This document shows positions 1-6,864 of a DNA stretch of 12,771 nucleotides, one piece after another. The translations under genes and the position numbers were made by a program. The notes below the pieces were generated by a model, which was not told where the DNA came from, made no database searches, and worked only from the letters and a program-made list of their open reading frames with translations. Within the stretch, counting starts at the first letter, position 1. Each line of letters begins with the position of its first letter. The DNA is from Myxococcales bacterium (GTDB lineage: Bacteria; Myxococcota; Myxococcia; Myxococcales; Myxococcaceae). Location: contig VFKJ01000260.1 in the NCBI GenBank assembly GCA_009885595.1, forward strand, positions 1 to 12,771. The letters are read 5' to 3'.

Positions 1-2931
1 CAGAACATCCAGGCGATCAAGACGCTCGAGCGGCTGCGCAAGTCGCAGGGCCGCTGGGACGAGCTCATCGGCGTGGTCGATCGCCACATTCAGCTGCTCA
101 CCAACCCCGCCGAGAAGGCCGAGCTGTGCGTGGAGATGGGCGACATCTTCCACCAGCAGCTCAAGGCCGTGGACCGCGCCGTCACCGCCTACCACCAGGC
201 GATCGAGCTCGACGCCCGCTGCCGCCCCGCGATGCACGCGCTGGGCATGTTGTACGAGCGCAGCGGCAACTGGCCCTTCGCCCTCGACATGCTCGAGCGC
301 GAGGCGCAGGTGCTGGGCCAGACGCCCGAAGCGGTCGAGCTCTGGTACCGCATGGGCAAGATCAACGAGGACATGTTGATCGACGCCGGCAGCGCCAAGC
401 GCTGCTACCTCGAGGCGCTGCGCATCGACGCGGCCTACCTGCCGGCCATTCGCGCCCTCAAGGGCATCTACGAGCTCGAGCGCGACTTCGACAGCTACGA
501 GAAGGCGCTGATCGAAGAGGCGCGGCAGACCGAGGAGCCGCAGGCGCGCAGCAAGGCCTTCGTGGCGGTCGGCCAGTACTACGAGAGCAAGGAAGATCGG
601 GAGCAGGCCACCGGCTACTTCGAGGAGGGGCTCAAGCTGCAGCCCGATTCGCTCGAGGCGGCGCTGCCGCTGGCCGACATCTACCTGGCCACCGAGCGGT
701 ACGACGGCTGCGAGGCGATGCTCGACATCGTCACCGCGCGGCTGGGCCAGCAGTACCAGTCAAACCCCGACGACCCGGAGGTCGCCCGGGAGCTGTGCCG
801 GCGGCAGTACCGCCTGGGCTACGTCTCGGAGAAGAACGGCAAGCGCGACAAGGCGCTCTCGGCCTACGAGCGCGCCTACCAGCTCGACGCCACCTACCTG
901 CCGGTGCTCGAGGGCTACGGCAACCTGCTGGTGCACAGCAAGCGGCTGGAAGAAGCGCAGCGGGTCTACCAGTCGATCCTGGTGCACCACCGCGGCGATC
1001 TGACCGATCTCGAGGTGGCGGAGATCTACTGGACGCTGGGTGATCTGCACCTGAACCTGCGCCAGTTCGATCGCGCGCAGAACCACTTCGAGAAGGCGCT
1101 GGCGATCGACCCCGCCCACGAGCCCTCGCTGCGCTCGATGGTGGGGCTGATGGAGCAGGCGCAGCAGTTCGATCGCGCGGTCGAGTATCGCCAGAAGCTG
1201 GTGGCGACGCTCGACGGCGAGGCCAGGTACGAGGCCGGGGTGGCGCTGGGGGAACTCGCGCGCGACAAGCTGTCCGATCCCTACATCGCGATCGAGGCGT
1301 ACCTCGCGGCGCACCGCGTTCGGCAAGACGCGCTCGACGTGATGGACGCGCTCTACGTGCTCTACCGGGAGACCAAGCAGGGCGCGAAGGCCGGCGAGAT
1401 GCTGGAGAAGATGCTCGCGGTGCCGGCGCTGCAGCAAGACGGCGCGCGCGCCAAGCGGGTGTGGTTCGCGCTGGGTGAGATCAACCGCGACGAGATCAAC
1501 GACATCGACGCGGCCGCCAAGTGCTTCAACAGCGCGCTCGACGTCGACTGGCGTTTCGTGGACGCCTTCGGCGCGCTGGAGAAGCTGCTGGGCCGCGCCA
1601 AGAGGTGGCAGCAGCTCGACGAGAACTACAAGCGCATGATCGCCCGCATTCCCAAGACGCCCGACACCCACCCGGCGCGGATGAACCTGTGGAAGGCGCT
1701 GGGCGATCTCTACCTGAACGCGCTCAAGGCGCCCGAAGCGGCCGTGCAGGTCTACAAGGTCGTCGCCTCGGGCCTGCCGGAGAACGTGGAGATCCAGGAG
1801 CTCTACGCGGGGCTGGCCCAGCACCAGGAAGGCTACGAGCAGGAAGCGGTCGACGCCTGGCGCCGGGCGCTGCCCTCGACCAGCAGCCCGGGCAAGGTGG
1901 CCTCGGCGCTGGCCGAGCTGGCCGCCAAGCGCAAGGACTACGACTCCGCGTGGATCGCCGCGCAGGTGATGGCGGGGCTCATCGGAGATCCGGGGCCCGG
2001 CGAGAAGGAGATCCTCGCCAAGCTCGCGCCCTACGCGAAGAAGCGCGAGGTGGCGCAGCGTCAGCTCACCGACCGCCTGTGGACCGAGCACCTCTTCCAC
2101 CCCAAGGTGCGCGGGCCGCTCGCCGATCTCTTCGCGATCCTCTTCGAGCAGGCCGGCACGCTCTACAAGGAAGACTTCGCGCGCTACGGCATCGTGGCGA
2201 AGAAGCACTTCATCGACGTGGCCACCGCGCCCGAGTACCAGATTCACCACTACCGCTACGTCTCGCGCATCCTGGGCATGGACCAGGTGGCGGTGTTCTC
2301 GCCCTTCCTGGTCACCACGCGCGAGCGCATGGCCAAGCGCACCACCGAGCCCGCGCCCGATCCGCTGGTGGGGGTCGAGATCTGCCAGACCGAGCCGGTG
2401 GCGCTGCGCTTCGGCGGCAAGTTCTTCAGCGAGACGGGGCAGCGCGAGGTCTACTACCTGCTCGGCCGCACCATGACGATGCTGCGACCCGAGCTGGCGC
2501 TCACCCAGCGGCTGTCAGGCGAGCGGCTGGAAGCGGTGATGCAGGCGGCGATCAGCCTGTCGGTCGACCGCTTCCGCTTCACCGCCGATCTGCGGGCCAT
2601 CGACACCGAGCGCAAGCTGCTCGAGAAGCACCTCCCGCCCCAGGCCCGCGATGCGCTGGCACGCGTCACCAGGGAATACGTGAAGATCGCCACCCCGAAC
2701 GATCTGCGGAACTTCCTCGAGGGCGCCGAGCTGTCGGCCACCCGCGCGGGGGCCTTCGTCGCCGGTGAGATCGAACCGGTCAAACGCATGGTGATGGCGG
2801 AGACGGGGCCCCACTACCGCGTGCAGCCGCGATCGAAGATCCGCGATCTGCTGGTGTTCGCCCTCGGCGACGATCTCCACGCGCTGCGGGTGGCGGTCGG
2901 AATCAACGTCGAGGTCCAGCTGCGGAAGTAG
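1..2931 (+). CDS. gltI: Large TPR protein, GltI/AgmK-like gliding machinery component (C-terminal part, 5'-truncated)
   Basis: The reading frame is open from base 1, so the window holds only the last 976 residues; the GTG at 73 is an internal codon, not the start. From about residue 40 to 665 I count roughly 17 TPR-like helix pairs (for example YERAYQLDATYLPVLEGYGN and FEKALAIDPAHEPSLRSM). The last 310 residues are not TPR and form a separate conserved-looking domain that lacks any HExxH. TPR arrays are protein-binding scaffolds. In Myxococcus xanthus the giant TPR protein GltI (AgmK) is encoded next to GltJ (AgmX) and belongs to the envelope-spanning gliding (A-motility) complex. The gene immediately downstream here has the full GltJ architecture, which is the main reason for the name. 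No signal peptide can be judged because the N-terminus is missing. A paralogous scaffold from a related non-motility cluster is the main alternative. Confidence 0.72.
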   Translation, partial: QNIQAIKTLERLRKSQGRWDELIGVVDRHIQLLTNPAEKAELCVEMGDIFHQQLKAVDRAVTAYHQAIELDARCRPAMHALGMLYERSGNWPFALDMLEREAQVLGQTPEAVELWYRMGKINEDMLIDAGSAKRCYLEALRIDAAYLPAIRALKGIYELERDFDSYEKALIEEARQTEEPQARSKAFVAVGQYYESKEDREQATGYFEEGLKLQPDSLEAALPLADIYLATERYDGCEAMLDIVTARLGQQYQSNPDDPEVARELCRRQYRLGYVSEKNGKRDKALSAYERAYQLDATYLPVLEGYGNLLVHSKRLEEAQRVYQSILVHHRGDLTDLEVAEIYWTLGDLHLNLRQFDRAQNHFEKALAIDPAHEPSLRSMVGLMEQAQQFDRAVEYRQKLVATLDGEARYEAGVALGELARDKLSDPYIAIEAYLAAHRVRQDALDVMDALYVLYRETKQGAKAGEMLEKMLAVPALQQDGARAKRVWFALGEINRDEINDIDAAAKCFNSALDVDWRFVDAFGALEKLLGRAKRWQQLDENYKRMIARIPKTPDTHPARMNLWKALGDLYLNALKAPEAAVQVYKVVASGLPENVEIQELYAGLAQHQEGYEQEAVDAWRRALPSTSSPGKVASALAELAAKRKDYDSAWIAAQVMAGLIGDPGPGEKEILAKLAPYAKKREVAQRQLTDRLWTEHLFHPKVRGPLADLFAILFEQAGTLYKEDFARYGIVAKKHFIDVATAPEYQIHHYRYVSRILGMDQVAVFSPFLVTTRERMAKRTTEPAPDPLVGVEICQTEPVALRFGGKFFSETGQREVYYLLGRTMTMLRPELALTQRLSGERLEAVMQAAISLSVDRFRFTADLRAIDTERKLLEKHLPPQARDALARVTREYVKIATPNDLRNFLEGAELSATRAGAFVAGEIEPVKRMVMAETGPHYRVQPRSKIRDLLVFALGDDLHALRVAVGINVEVQLRK

Positions 2932-2982
2932 AAGAAGTGACCCAAGTAGCAAGGATCGTTGAGGGTTTGGGTCGAACGCATC

Positions 2983-3005
2983 GGGGGAAGGAACCGCCTT
3001 CCCCC
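2983..3005 (+). other. Strong hairpin after gltI-like gene, no T-tract
   Basis: GGGGGAAGG (2983-2991) and CCTTCCCCC (2997-3005) form a perfect 9-bp stem with a 5-nt loop. No run of T follows, so it is not a classical intrinsic terminator. It may slow transcription or stabilise the 3' end of the upstream transcript. A weaker 7-bp inverted repeat, GACCCAA (2939-2945) and TTGGGTC (2967-2973), lies just upstream. Confidence 0.6.
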
Positions 3006-3022
3006 AGGTGGCGTCCGTTGTC

Positions 3023-3051
3023 TTGACCGCCAAGCGTCCTAAACCTAAACT
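3023..3051 (+). promoter_or_regulatory. Candidate sigma70-type promoter for gltJ-like gene
   Basis: TTGACC (3023-3028, 5 of 6 to consensus) and TAAACT (3046-3051, 4 of 6) are separated by 17 bp, in an AT-richer patch of an otherwise GC-rich region. Transcription would begin near 3058 and leave a leader of about 30 nt before the ATG at 3089. This suggests gltJ can be transcribed apart from gltI, and it argues against the GTG at 3008 as the start because that codon lies upstream of the promoter. Confidence 0.5.
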
Positions 3052-3088
3052 TTTCAATCGGTTACACGCAGTTTCGCCCGGGAATCCC

Positions 3089-5071
3089 ATGCGCTTCGTC
3101 TGTGAGAGCTGCCGCGCGCAGTACATGATCAATGACGAGAAGGTCGGACCCAAGGGGGTCAAGGTCCGATGCCGCAAGTGCGGCTACGTCATCCTCGTCA
3201 AGCGCGCCGATGCGGCAAAGGCCGGTGGCCCTGTCGCGATGTCCAACGATCCCGATGACGCTCTGGCCACCCAGGTGATGCAGACGCCGCTCGCCGCGGC
3301 GGAGGCGACCCTCTCGAATGACGAGCCGGCGCACCCGGCGGAAGACATGACCAACCCCGGCACCTCTTCGCCCACGCTGCCTGGCGCCGTCGATCCCAGC
3401 GCGCCCACCGGCAAGCCCAACGACAGCTTCTTCGGCGCGGACGAGGACGAGATCGGCGCGGTGTTCGACCAGGTGCTCAAGGGCACCGGCAACCACTCGG
3501 CGCGCACGCCTTCCGAGGAGCTCGGCTCGCCCGACGATCGGCAGAGCACGCGCGTGATCGACGCAGACACCGTGCGCAAGCTCGCCGAGGAATCGGGCGT
3601 GAAGGAGAGGGCGCCCGAGCCCCCCGAGGAAGAGATCCCCACCACCGACTGGTACGTGGCGATCAACGAGAAGCAGACGGGCCCGCTCACGCTGGAGAAG
3701 GTGAAGGAGCACTGGGATCGCGGCGAGATCAGCCCCGACTCGTTGTGCTGGCGCGCCGGCTACGACGACTGGATCCCGGTCTCCGACGTGAAGATGCTCA
3801 ACTCGGTGCTGGCGCCCAAGCCGCCCAAGCCGATCGTCGTCGCGCCCGCCACCATCACCCAGAGCGGCCCCGGGGTGATGAACGTGCCGGTGCAGTCGGC
3901 CTTCAGCGCCGGCGGCATGGTGCAGACCATGCAGTCCCAGATGCAGGTGCCGATGTCGGCCGGCGGCATGGCGGGGCCAGAAGAGACGAGTGGGTGGAAG
4001 CCCTCGGCCGCCAGCTCGCTGGGCTCGCTGCTGAAGGACGAGATGGACGCCCAGTCGCGCCCGCCCCCGAAGGCCGCCCCGCCGGTGGTGGAAGAGCCGA
4101 TGGCGCGCGGCCTGCTGGACGTGCCGCACCACGAGGAGAAGCCGACCAACGGCGCCACCGTGGTGCCGATGCCGATCGAGGAGCGACCGGCGCGGCCCGC
4201 GCCGCCGCCGCCCAACCCCTACCTGCAGAACCCGGGCGCGACCTACAGCGCGCCGGCGATGACGCAGTACCGGCCGCCCAACAATCGCAACCTGATGATC
4301 GGCGTCGCCGCGGGTGGTGCGGTGATGTTGCTGATCCTGGTCGGGCTCATCGTCTGGCTCGCCACCCGCTCGCCTCCAGCCGCGGTGGCGGTCGCGCCGC
4401 CCCCGGCGGTGGTGCAGCCGCCCCCTTCCGTGGTGCAGCCGCCCCCCGCCGTGGTGCAGCCCGCCGTGGTGACGCCGCCCCCCACGACCGTGGCCGCGGT
4501 CACGCCGCCGCCCGCGGTGGTTCAGCCCACCGTGGTGGCGCCGCCGACGCCGGTGCAGCCCAAAGGCACCTCGCGCCCCAAGGGCACCACGGTGGCGCGG
4601 GTCGAGAAGGAGCCGGTCGAGGCGCCCTCGAAACCTTCAAAGCAGCCCGCAGCCGCGGAGGATGACTTCGACTCTGCGTTCGGTGAACCGAAGAAGGCCG
4701 CGGCGAAGAGCGAGCCTGCGCCCGAGAAGAAGGGCAGCGGCGGCGGCTACATTCCCCCTGCGCCTGGTGGCGCGACGGTCGAGGTGAAGGACTCGCTGGG
4801 CCAGTCCGACATCATGGAGGTCGTGCTCGCGAACAAGGGCGCCCTGGGCAAGTGCGTCGAGCAGCAGCGCGCGAAGGATCCCGGCACGTCGGGCAAGCTG
4901 CTCATGAAGTGGACGATTCAGACGAGCGGCAAAACCTCGAACGTGTCCGTCGCTTCTGAAGAATTCAAGGGCACCGTCATTGCCGGGTGCGTCGGTAACC
5001 TGATCAAGACGATGACGTTCCCCAGGCACAAGAAGCAGGGAGAGGCGATCACGTTCCCGTTCAAGTTCTGA
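3089..5071 (+). CDS. gltJ: GltJ/AgmX-like protein: zinc ribbon, GYF domain, TM helix, TonB-like tail
   Basis: The 660-residue product has these parts in order. An MJ0042-type zinc ribbon opens it, with CxxC pairs at Cys5/Cys8 and Cys28/Cys31. An acidic linker is followed by a GYF_2 domain near 186-238 (starts DWYVAINEKQTGPL). Next come a long Pro-rich cytoplasmic region, one membrane helix near 402-424, a Pro/Val-rich periplasmic spacer with PPPAVVQ repeats, and an AgmX/PglI-type TonB-like C-terminal domain near 564-660 with Cys589 and Cys634. This is the architecture of Myxococcus GltJ (AgmX), an inner-membrane protein of the gliding motor complex whose cytoplasmic zinc ribbon and GYF domains bind polarity regulators (MglA, AglZ) and whose periplasmic tail reaches the outer envelope. 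The ATG at 3089 is chosen because the zinc ribbon begins right there; the longer GTG form from 3008 adds 27 unrelated residues upstream of the promoter candidate. The Shine-Dalgarno is weak (GGGAA, 4 nt away). AgmX-tail paralogues are frequent in myxobacteria, so motility itself is not proven. Confidence 0.82.
   Translation: MRFVCESCRAQYMINDEKVGPKGVKVRCRKCGYVILVKRADAAKAGGPVAMSNDPDDALATQVMQTPLAAAEATLSNDEPAHPAEDMTNPGTSSPTLPGAVDPSAPTGKPNDSFFGADEDEIGAVFDQVLKGTGNHSARTPSEELGSPDDRQSTRVIDADTVRKLAEESGVKERAPEPPEEEIPTTDWYVAINEKQTGPLTLEKVKEHWDRGEISPDSLCWRAGYDDWIPVSDVKMLNSVLAPKPPKPIVVAPATITQSGPGVMNVPVQSAFSAGGMVQTMQSQMQVPMSAGGMAGPEETSGWKPSAASSLGSLLKDEMDAQSRPPPKAAPPVVEEPMARGLLDVPHHEEKPTNGATVVPMPIEERPARPAPPPPNPYLQNPGATYSAPAMTQYRPPNNRNLMIGVAAGGAVMLLILVGLIVWLATRSPPAAVAVAPPPAVVQPPPSVVQPPPAVVQPAVVTPPPTTVAAVTPPPAVVQPTVVAPPTPVQPKGTSRPKGTTVARVEKEPVEAPSKPSKQPAAAEDDFDSAFGEPKKAAAKSEPAPEKKGSGGGYIPPAPGGATVEVKDSLGQSDIMEVVLANKGALGKCVEQQRAKDPGTSGKLLMKWTIQTSGKTSNVSVASEEFKGTVIAGCVGNLIKTMTFPRHKKQGEAITFPFKF
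4397..4459 (+). repeat. 21-bp tandem repeat coding PPP[A/S]VVQ x3 in gltJ-like gene
   Basis: Three in-frame 21-bp units (4397-4417, 4418-4438, 4439-4459) encode PPPAVVQ, PPPSVVQ and PPPAVVQ at residues 437-457, followed by degenerate copies up to about 4560. They make an extended Pro-rich rod just after the membrane helix, as in TonB, suited to crossing the periplasm. The units differ at synonymous positions, so they are not very recent duplicates. Confidence 0.75.
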
Positions 5072-5188
5072 CAGCGCTGCCGCGGGGGGCTGGTGCGCCT
5101 CGGCGCGCCACCGCCGCAACTCCCTACATTTCGAGCTGAACACTGGCCTCGCCCTTGCGTATGGAGGCGCAGCGACCGACCGACCCGA

Positions 5189-5216
5189 TTGACTTGGGAC
5201 GATCGATCGTTATCGT
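5189..5216 (+). promoter_or_regulatory. Candidate promoter of the 5264 lipoprotein gene, spacer holds a palindrome
   Basis: TTGACT (5189-5194, 5 of 6 to consensus) and TATCGT (5211-5216, 4 of 6) are separated by 16 bp; the expected start point near 5223 would give a leader of about 40 nt. Between the two boxes lies the perfect 12-bp palindrome ACGATCGATCGT (5199-5210), where a bound repressor or activator would act directly on RNA polymerase. Confidence 0.45.
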
Positions 5217-5263
5217 CCGCCCGCCTGCAACGGGCTTCACTCGAACCTAAGGGGAATTCAACA

Positions 5264-6196
5264 ATGACCAGATTCAATCGAGGGCTTTGGCTGTCGGCCG
5301 CCGCGAGCGTCGTGTTCGCGATGGGCTGCGGCGGGAACGACACTCCGGACGCCGGTACGGGCGCCTGCACCACTGACGCGACCTGCGGCACGGGCAAAGG
5401 CTGTCACCCGGTGCTCAAGACGTGTGTCTCGACGTGTTCCGGCTCGAGCGACTGTCCGTCGTCCGAGAAGACGTGCGCAAAGATCGGCAGCTCCGCTGCG
5501 AGCTTCTGCACCTGCAGCACGAACGAGCTCTGCGCGGCGGCGGTGGGCGCGAACATCTGCAACTCGGCCACCCGTCAGTGCACCGCCAAGTGCACGGCGA
5601 ACAGCTGTCCCTCGGGCTTCACCTGCAACACCACCAGCGGCGACTGCACCGCAGGCGGCACGGACGCGGGCACCGATGCCGGCGTGACCGATGCGGGCGT
5701 GGCGTGCGATTCCAACACCCAGCCTGGCGTGTGCAACTACGGCGGGTACTGCGGCAGCGACAACTTCTGCGGGGTGATCGCGAACGGCACCTGCTCGAAC
5801 GTCTCCGGCCGCCCGGCGTGGAACGCGTCGTCGACCGGCCCGGTGATCTACCTCGTCACGGACGAGGCGGTGGATGACCAGACCAAGTGCGCCAACTTCC
5901 CCGACGGCGGCATTCCCACGCCCTTCACGGTGTCCGTGTACGCGTACGCCGGGCCGAGCCTGGGCACGTTCCCCGCGATGAAGTCGAACCTGCCGGGCTT
6001 CTTCTATTACACGACCGGCGGGACGCCGAACGACATCCCCCTGAACTACCTCCAGCAGGCGAACTACACGCTCTACCAGACCAACCAGGTGATGGGCGCC
6101 AAGTTCACCCTCTGTGGCGCCACCGGCCTCAGCTCGATCCAGACGGGGTTCGGTTTCACCAACGGCAACAGCGCCTGCGCGACGCTGACGCACTGA
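5264..6196 (+). CDS. Cys-rich myxobacterial-type outer-membrane lipoprotein of unknown function
   Basis: The 310-residue product begins with a type II signal peptide; the lipobox is AMGC with Cys22 as the lipidated residue. The -3 position is Ala rather than the usual Leu, a mild departure. The following residues up to about 128 hold 16 further cysteines in short modules such as CGTGKGC and CTANSCPSGFTC, an even number that fits disulfides. A Thr-Asp-Ala-Gly linker (residues 133-146) leads to five more cysteines and then a C-terminal domain of about 130 residues rich in Tyr, Gly and Thr, with no motif I recognise. The ATG at 5264 is chosen over upstream in-frame starts because it has a strong Shine-Dalgarno (AAGGGGA, 8 nt away) and puts the signal peptide at the very N-terminus. 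The likely location is the cell envelope, anchored by lipid. It has its own promoter candidate 192 bp after gltJ, so a link to gliding is not implied. Confidence 0.85.
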   Translation: MTRFNRGLWLSAAASVVFAMGCGGNDTPDAGTGACTTDATCGTGKGCHPVLKTCVSTCSGSSDCPSSEKTCAKIGSSAASFCTCSTNELCAAAVGANICNSATRQCTAKCTANSCPSGFTCNTTSGDCTAGGTDAGTDAGVTDAGVACDSNTQPGVCNYGGYCGSDNFCGVIANGTCSNVSGRPAWNASSTGPVIYLVTDEAVDDQTKCANFPDGGIPTPFTVSVYAYAGPSLGTFPAMKSNLPGFFYYTTGGTPNDIPLNYLQQANYTLYQTNQVMGAKFTLCGATGLSSIQTGFGFTNGNSACATLTH

Positions 6197-6197
6197 C

Positions 6198-6226
6198 TTG
6201 AACATCGGGTGGCGGCCGGCGTTCAA
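6198..6226. repeat. Inverted repeat TTGAAC-17-GTTCAA between two secreted-protein genes
   Basis: TTGAAC (6198-6203) and GTTCAA (6221-6226) form a perfect 6-bp inverted repeat in the 74-bp gap ahead of the MORN protein gene. The half-site spacing (23 bp start to start) would suit a dimeric regulator on one helix face, but a 6-bp match is short and chance is plausible. Confidence 0.3.
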
Positions 6227-6270
6227 AACGCTGACCGATGCCCTCACCTTTGAAAATTGGAGAACCACAC

Positions 6271-6765
6271 ATGACTCGAAAGATGCTGATCGCGCAGTTC
6301 CTCGTGGGTGCCGTGGCGTTCGCTCAAGCTCCCGCGCTGACGAAGGCTCCCCTCATCAAGCAAAACCACATGCTGGCCTGCCCCGCGGGCACCAAGCAGG
6401 TGGGCGGGGTGAACACGAACCTGGGCGCCGTGGGCTGCATGAAGTTCGCGACCACCGGCCTGCGGCTGTTCCACGGGCCGATGATCTCCCTCTACGGCAA
6501 CGGCAAGGTGGAGGCGGTGGGGCAGTCGGAAGAGGGCTTCCGCACCGGCAAGTGGAGCTTCTTCGACGAGGCCGGCAACCTGGCGGGCGAGACGGAGTTC
6601 CTCGCCGGCGACTACCACGGGCGCCGGGCGGAGTATGTCAACGGCAAGCTCACCATCGAGGAGAGCTGGGTGAACGGGAAGCGCCAGGGGCCGCAGAAGC
6701 GCTTTGACGCCACCGGCCTGGTGACCGTCACCGAGTACCGCGACGACCGTCCGGTCACGAAGTAA
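6271..6765 (+). CDS. Secreted MORN_2 / YwqK-family repeat protein
   Basis: The 164-residue product has a cleavable signal peptide with a probable cut after AQA (residue 20). It then shows Cys37 and Cys56, which could pair outside the cytoplasm, and from about residue 68 three to four MORN_2-type repeats of the Gly-Lys-Trp-x-Phe-Phe-Asp/Gly-Asn-x-x-Gly pattern (for example FRTGKWSFFDEAGNLAGE and YVNGKLTIEESWVNGKRQG). Databases often name such proteins 'YwqK family antitoxin'. Nothing here supports a toxin partner, and the export signal argues against a cytoplasmic antitoxin. The ATG at 6271 is preferred to 6238 because GGAG sits 8 nt upstream and the signal peptide starts there. The gene lies 74 bp after the lipoprotein gene on the same strand and ends at a strong terminator. 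A role in the envelope or in protein-protein binding is inferred. Confidence 0.8.
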   Translation: MTRKMLIAQFLVGAVAFAQAPALTKAPLIKQNHMLACPAGTKQVGGVNTNLGAVGCMKFATTGLRLFHGPMISLYGNGKVEAVGQSEEGFRTGKWSFFDEAGNLAGETEFLAGDYHGRRAEYVNGKLTIEESWVNGKRQGPQKRFDATGLVTVTEYRDDRPVTK

Positions 6766-6789
6766 CGAAAAGACGCACCATTCCAAACA

Positions 6790-6822
6790 GGCCGGCTCCG
6801 GACTTCCGGGGCCGGCCTTTTT
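6790..6822 (+). terminator. Rho-independent terminator
   Basis: GGCCGGC (6790-6796) pairs with GCCGGCC (6811-6817). The stem continues inward through a T-G wobble and CCGG/CCGG to a 4-nt ACTT loop, giving 12 bp. Five T residues (6818-6822) follow directly. It ends transcription of the MORN gene 24 bp after its stop. Confidence 0.92.
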
Positions 6823-6864
6823 CATGCCCATCGGCGCGCGGCCCATGGGAGAAACGGGGCCGCC

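Noticed and set aside
760..2250. Long open frame of almost 500 codons on the minus strand inside the TPR gene
   Set aside because: Its residues are a Leu/Arg/Val/His-rich mirror of the TPR gene codons, as expected opposite a high-GC gene. No start signal or family motif is visible. The same holds for the long antisense frames opposite ffh and the M3 peptidase gene.
2440..2500. Active zinc protease in the TPR protein C-terminus
   Set aside because: No HExxH or other catalytic metal motif is present in this region, so at most a degenerate fold is possible.
3008..3088. GTG at 3008 as start of the GltJ-like protein
   Set aside because: It would add 27 residues with no domain ahead of a zinc ribbon that naturally begins at the ATG at 3089, and it lies upstream of the best promoter candidate.
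5093..5263. Upstream extension of the Cys-rich lipoprotein to 5093
   Set aside because: It would bury the signal peptide 57 residues inside the protein and cover the promoter candidate; the ATG at 5264 has a strong ribosome binding site.
6271..6765. Toxin-antitoxin module suggested by the YwqK name
   Set aside because: The protein has a signal peptide and no adjacent small toxin-like gene; only MORN_2 repeats are supported.
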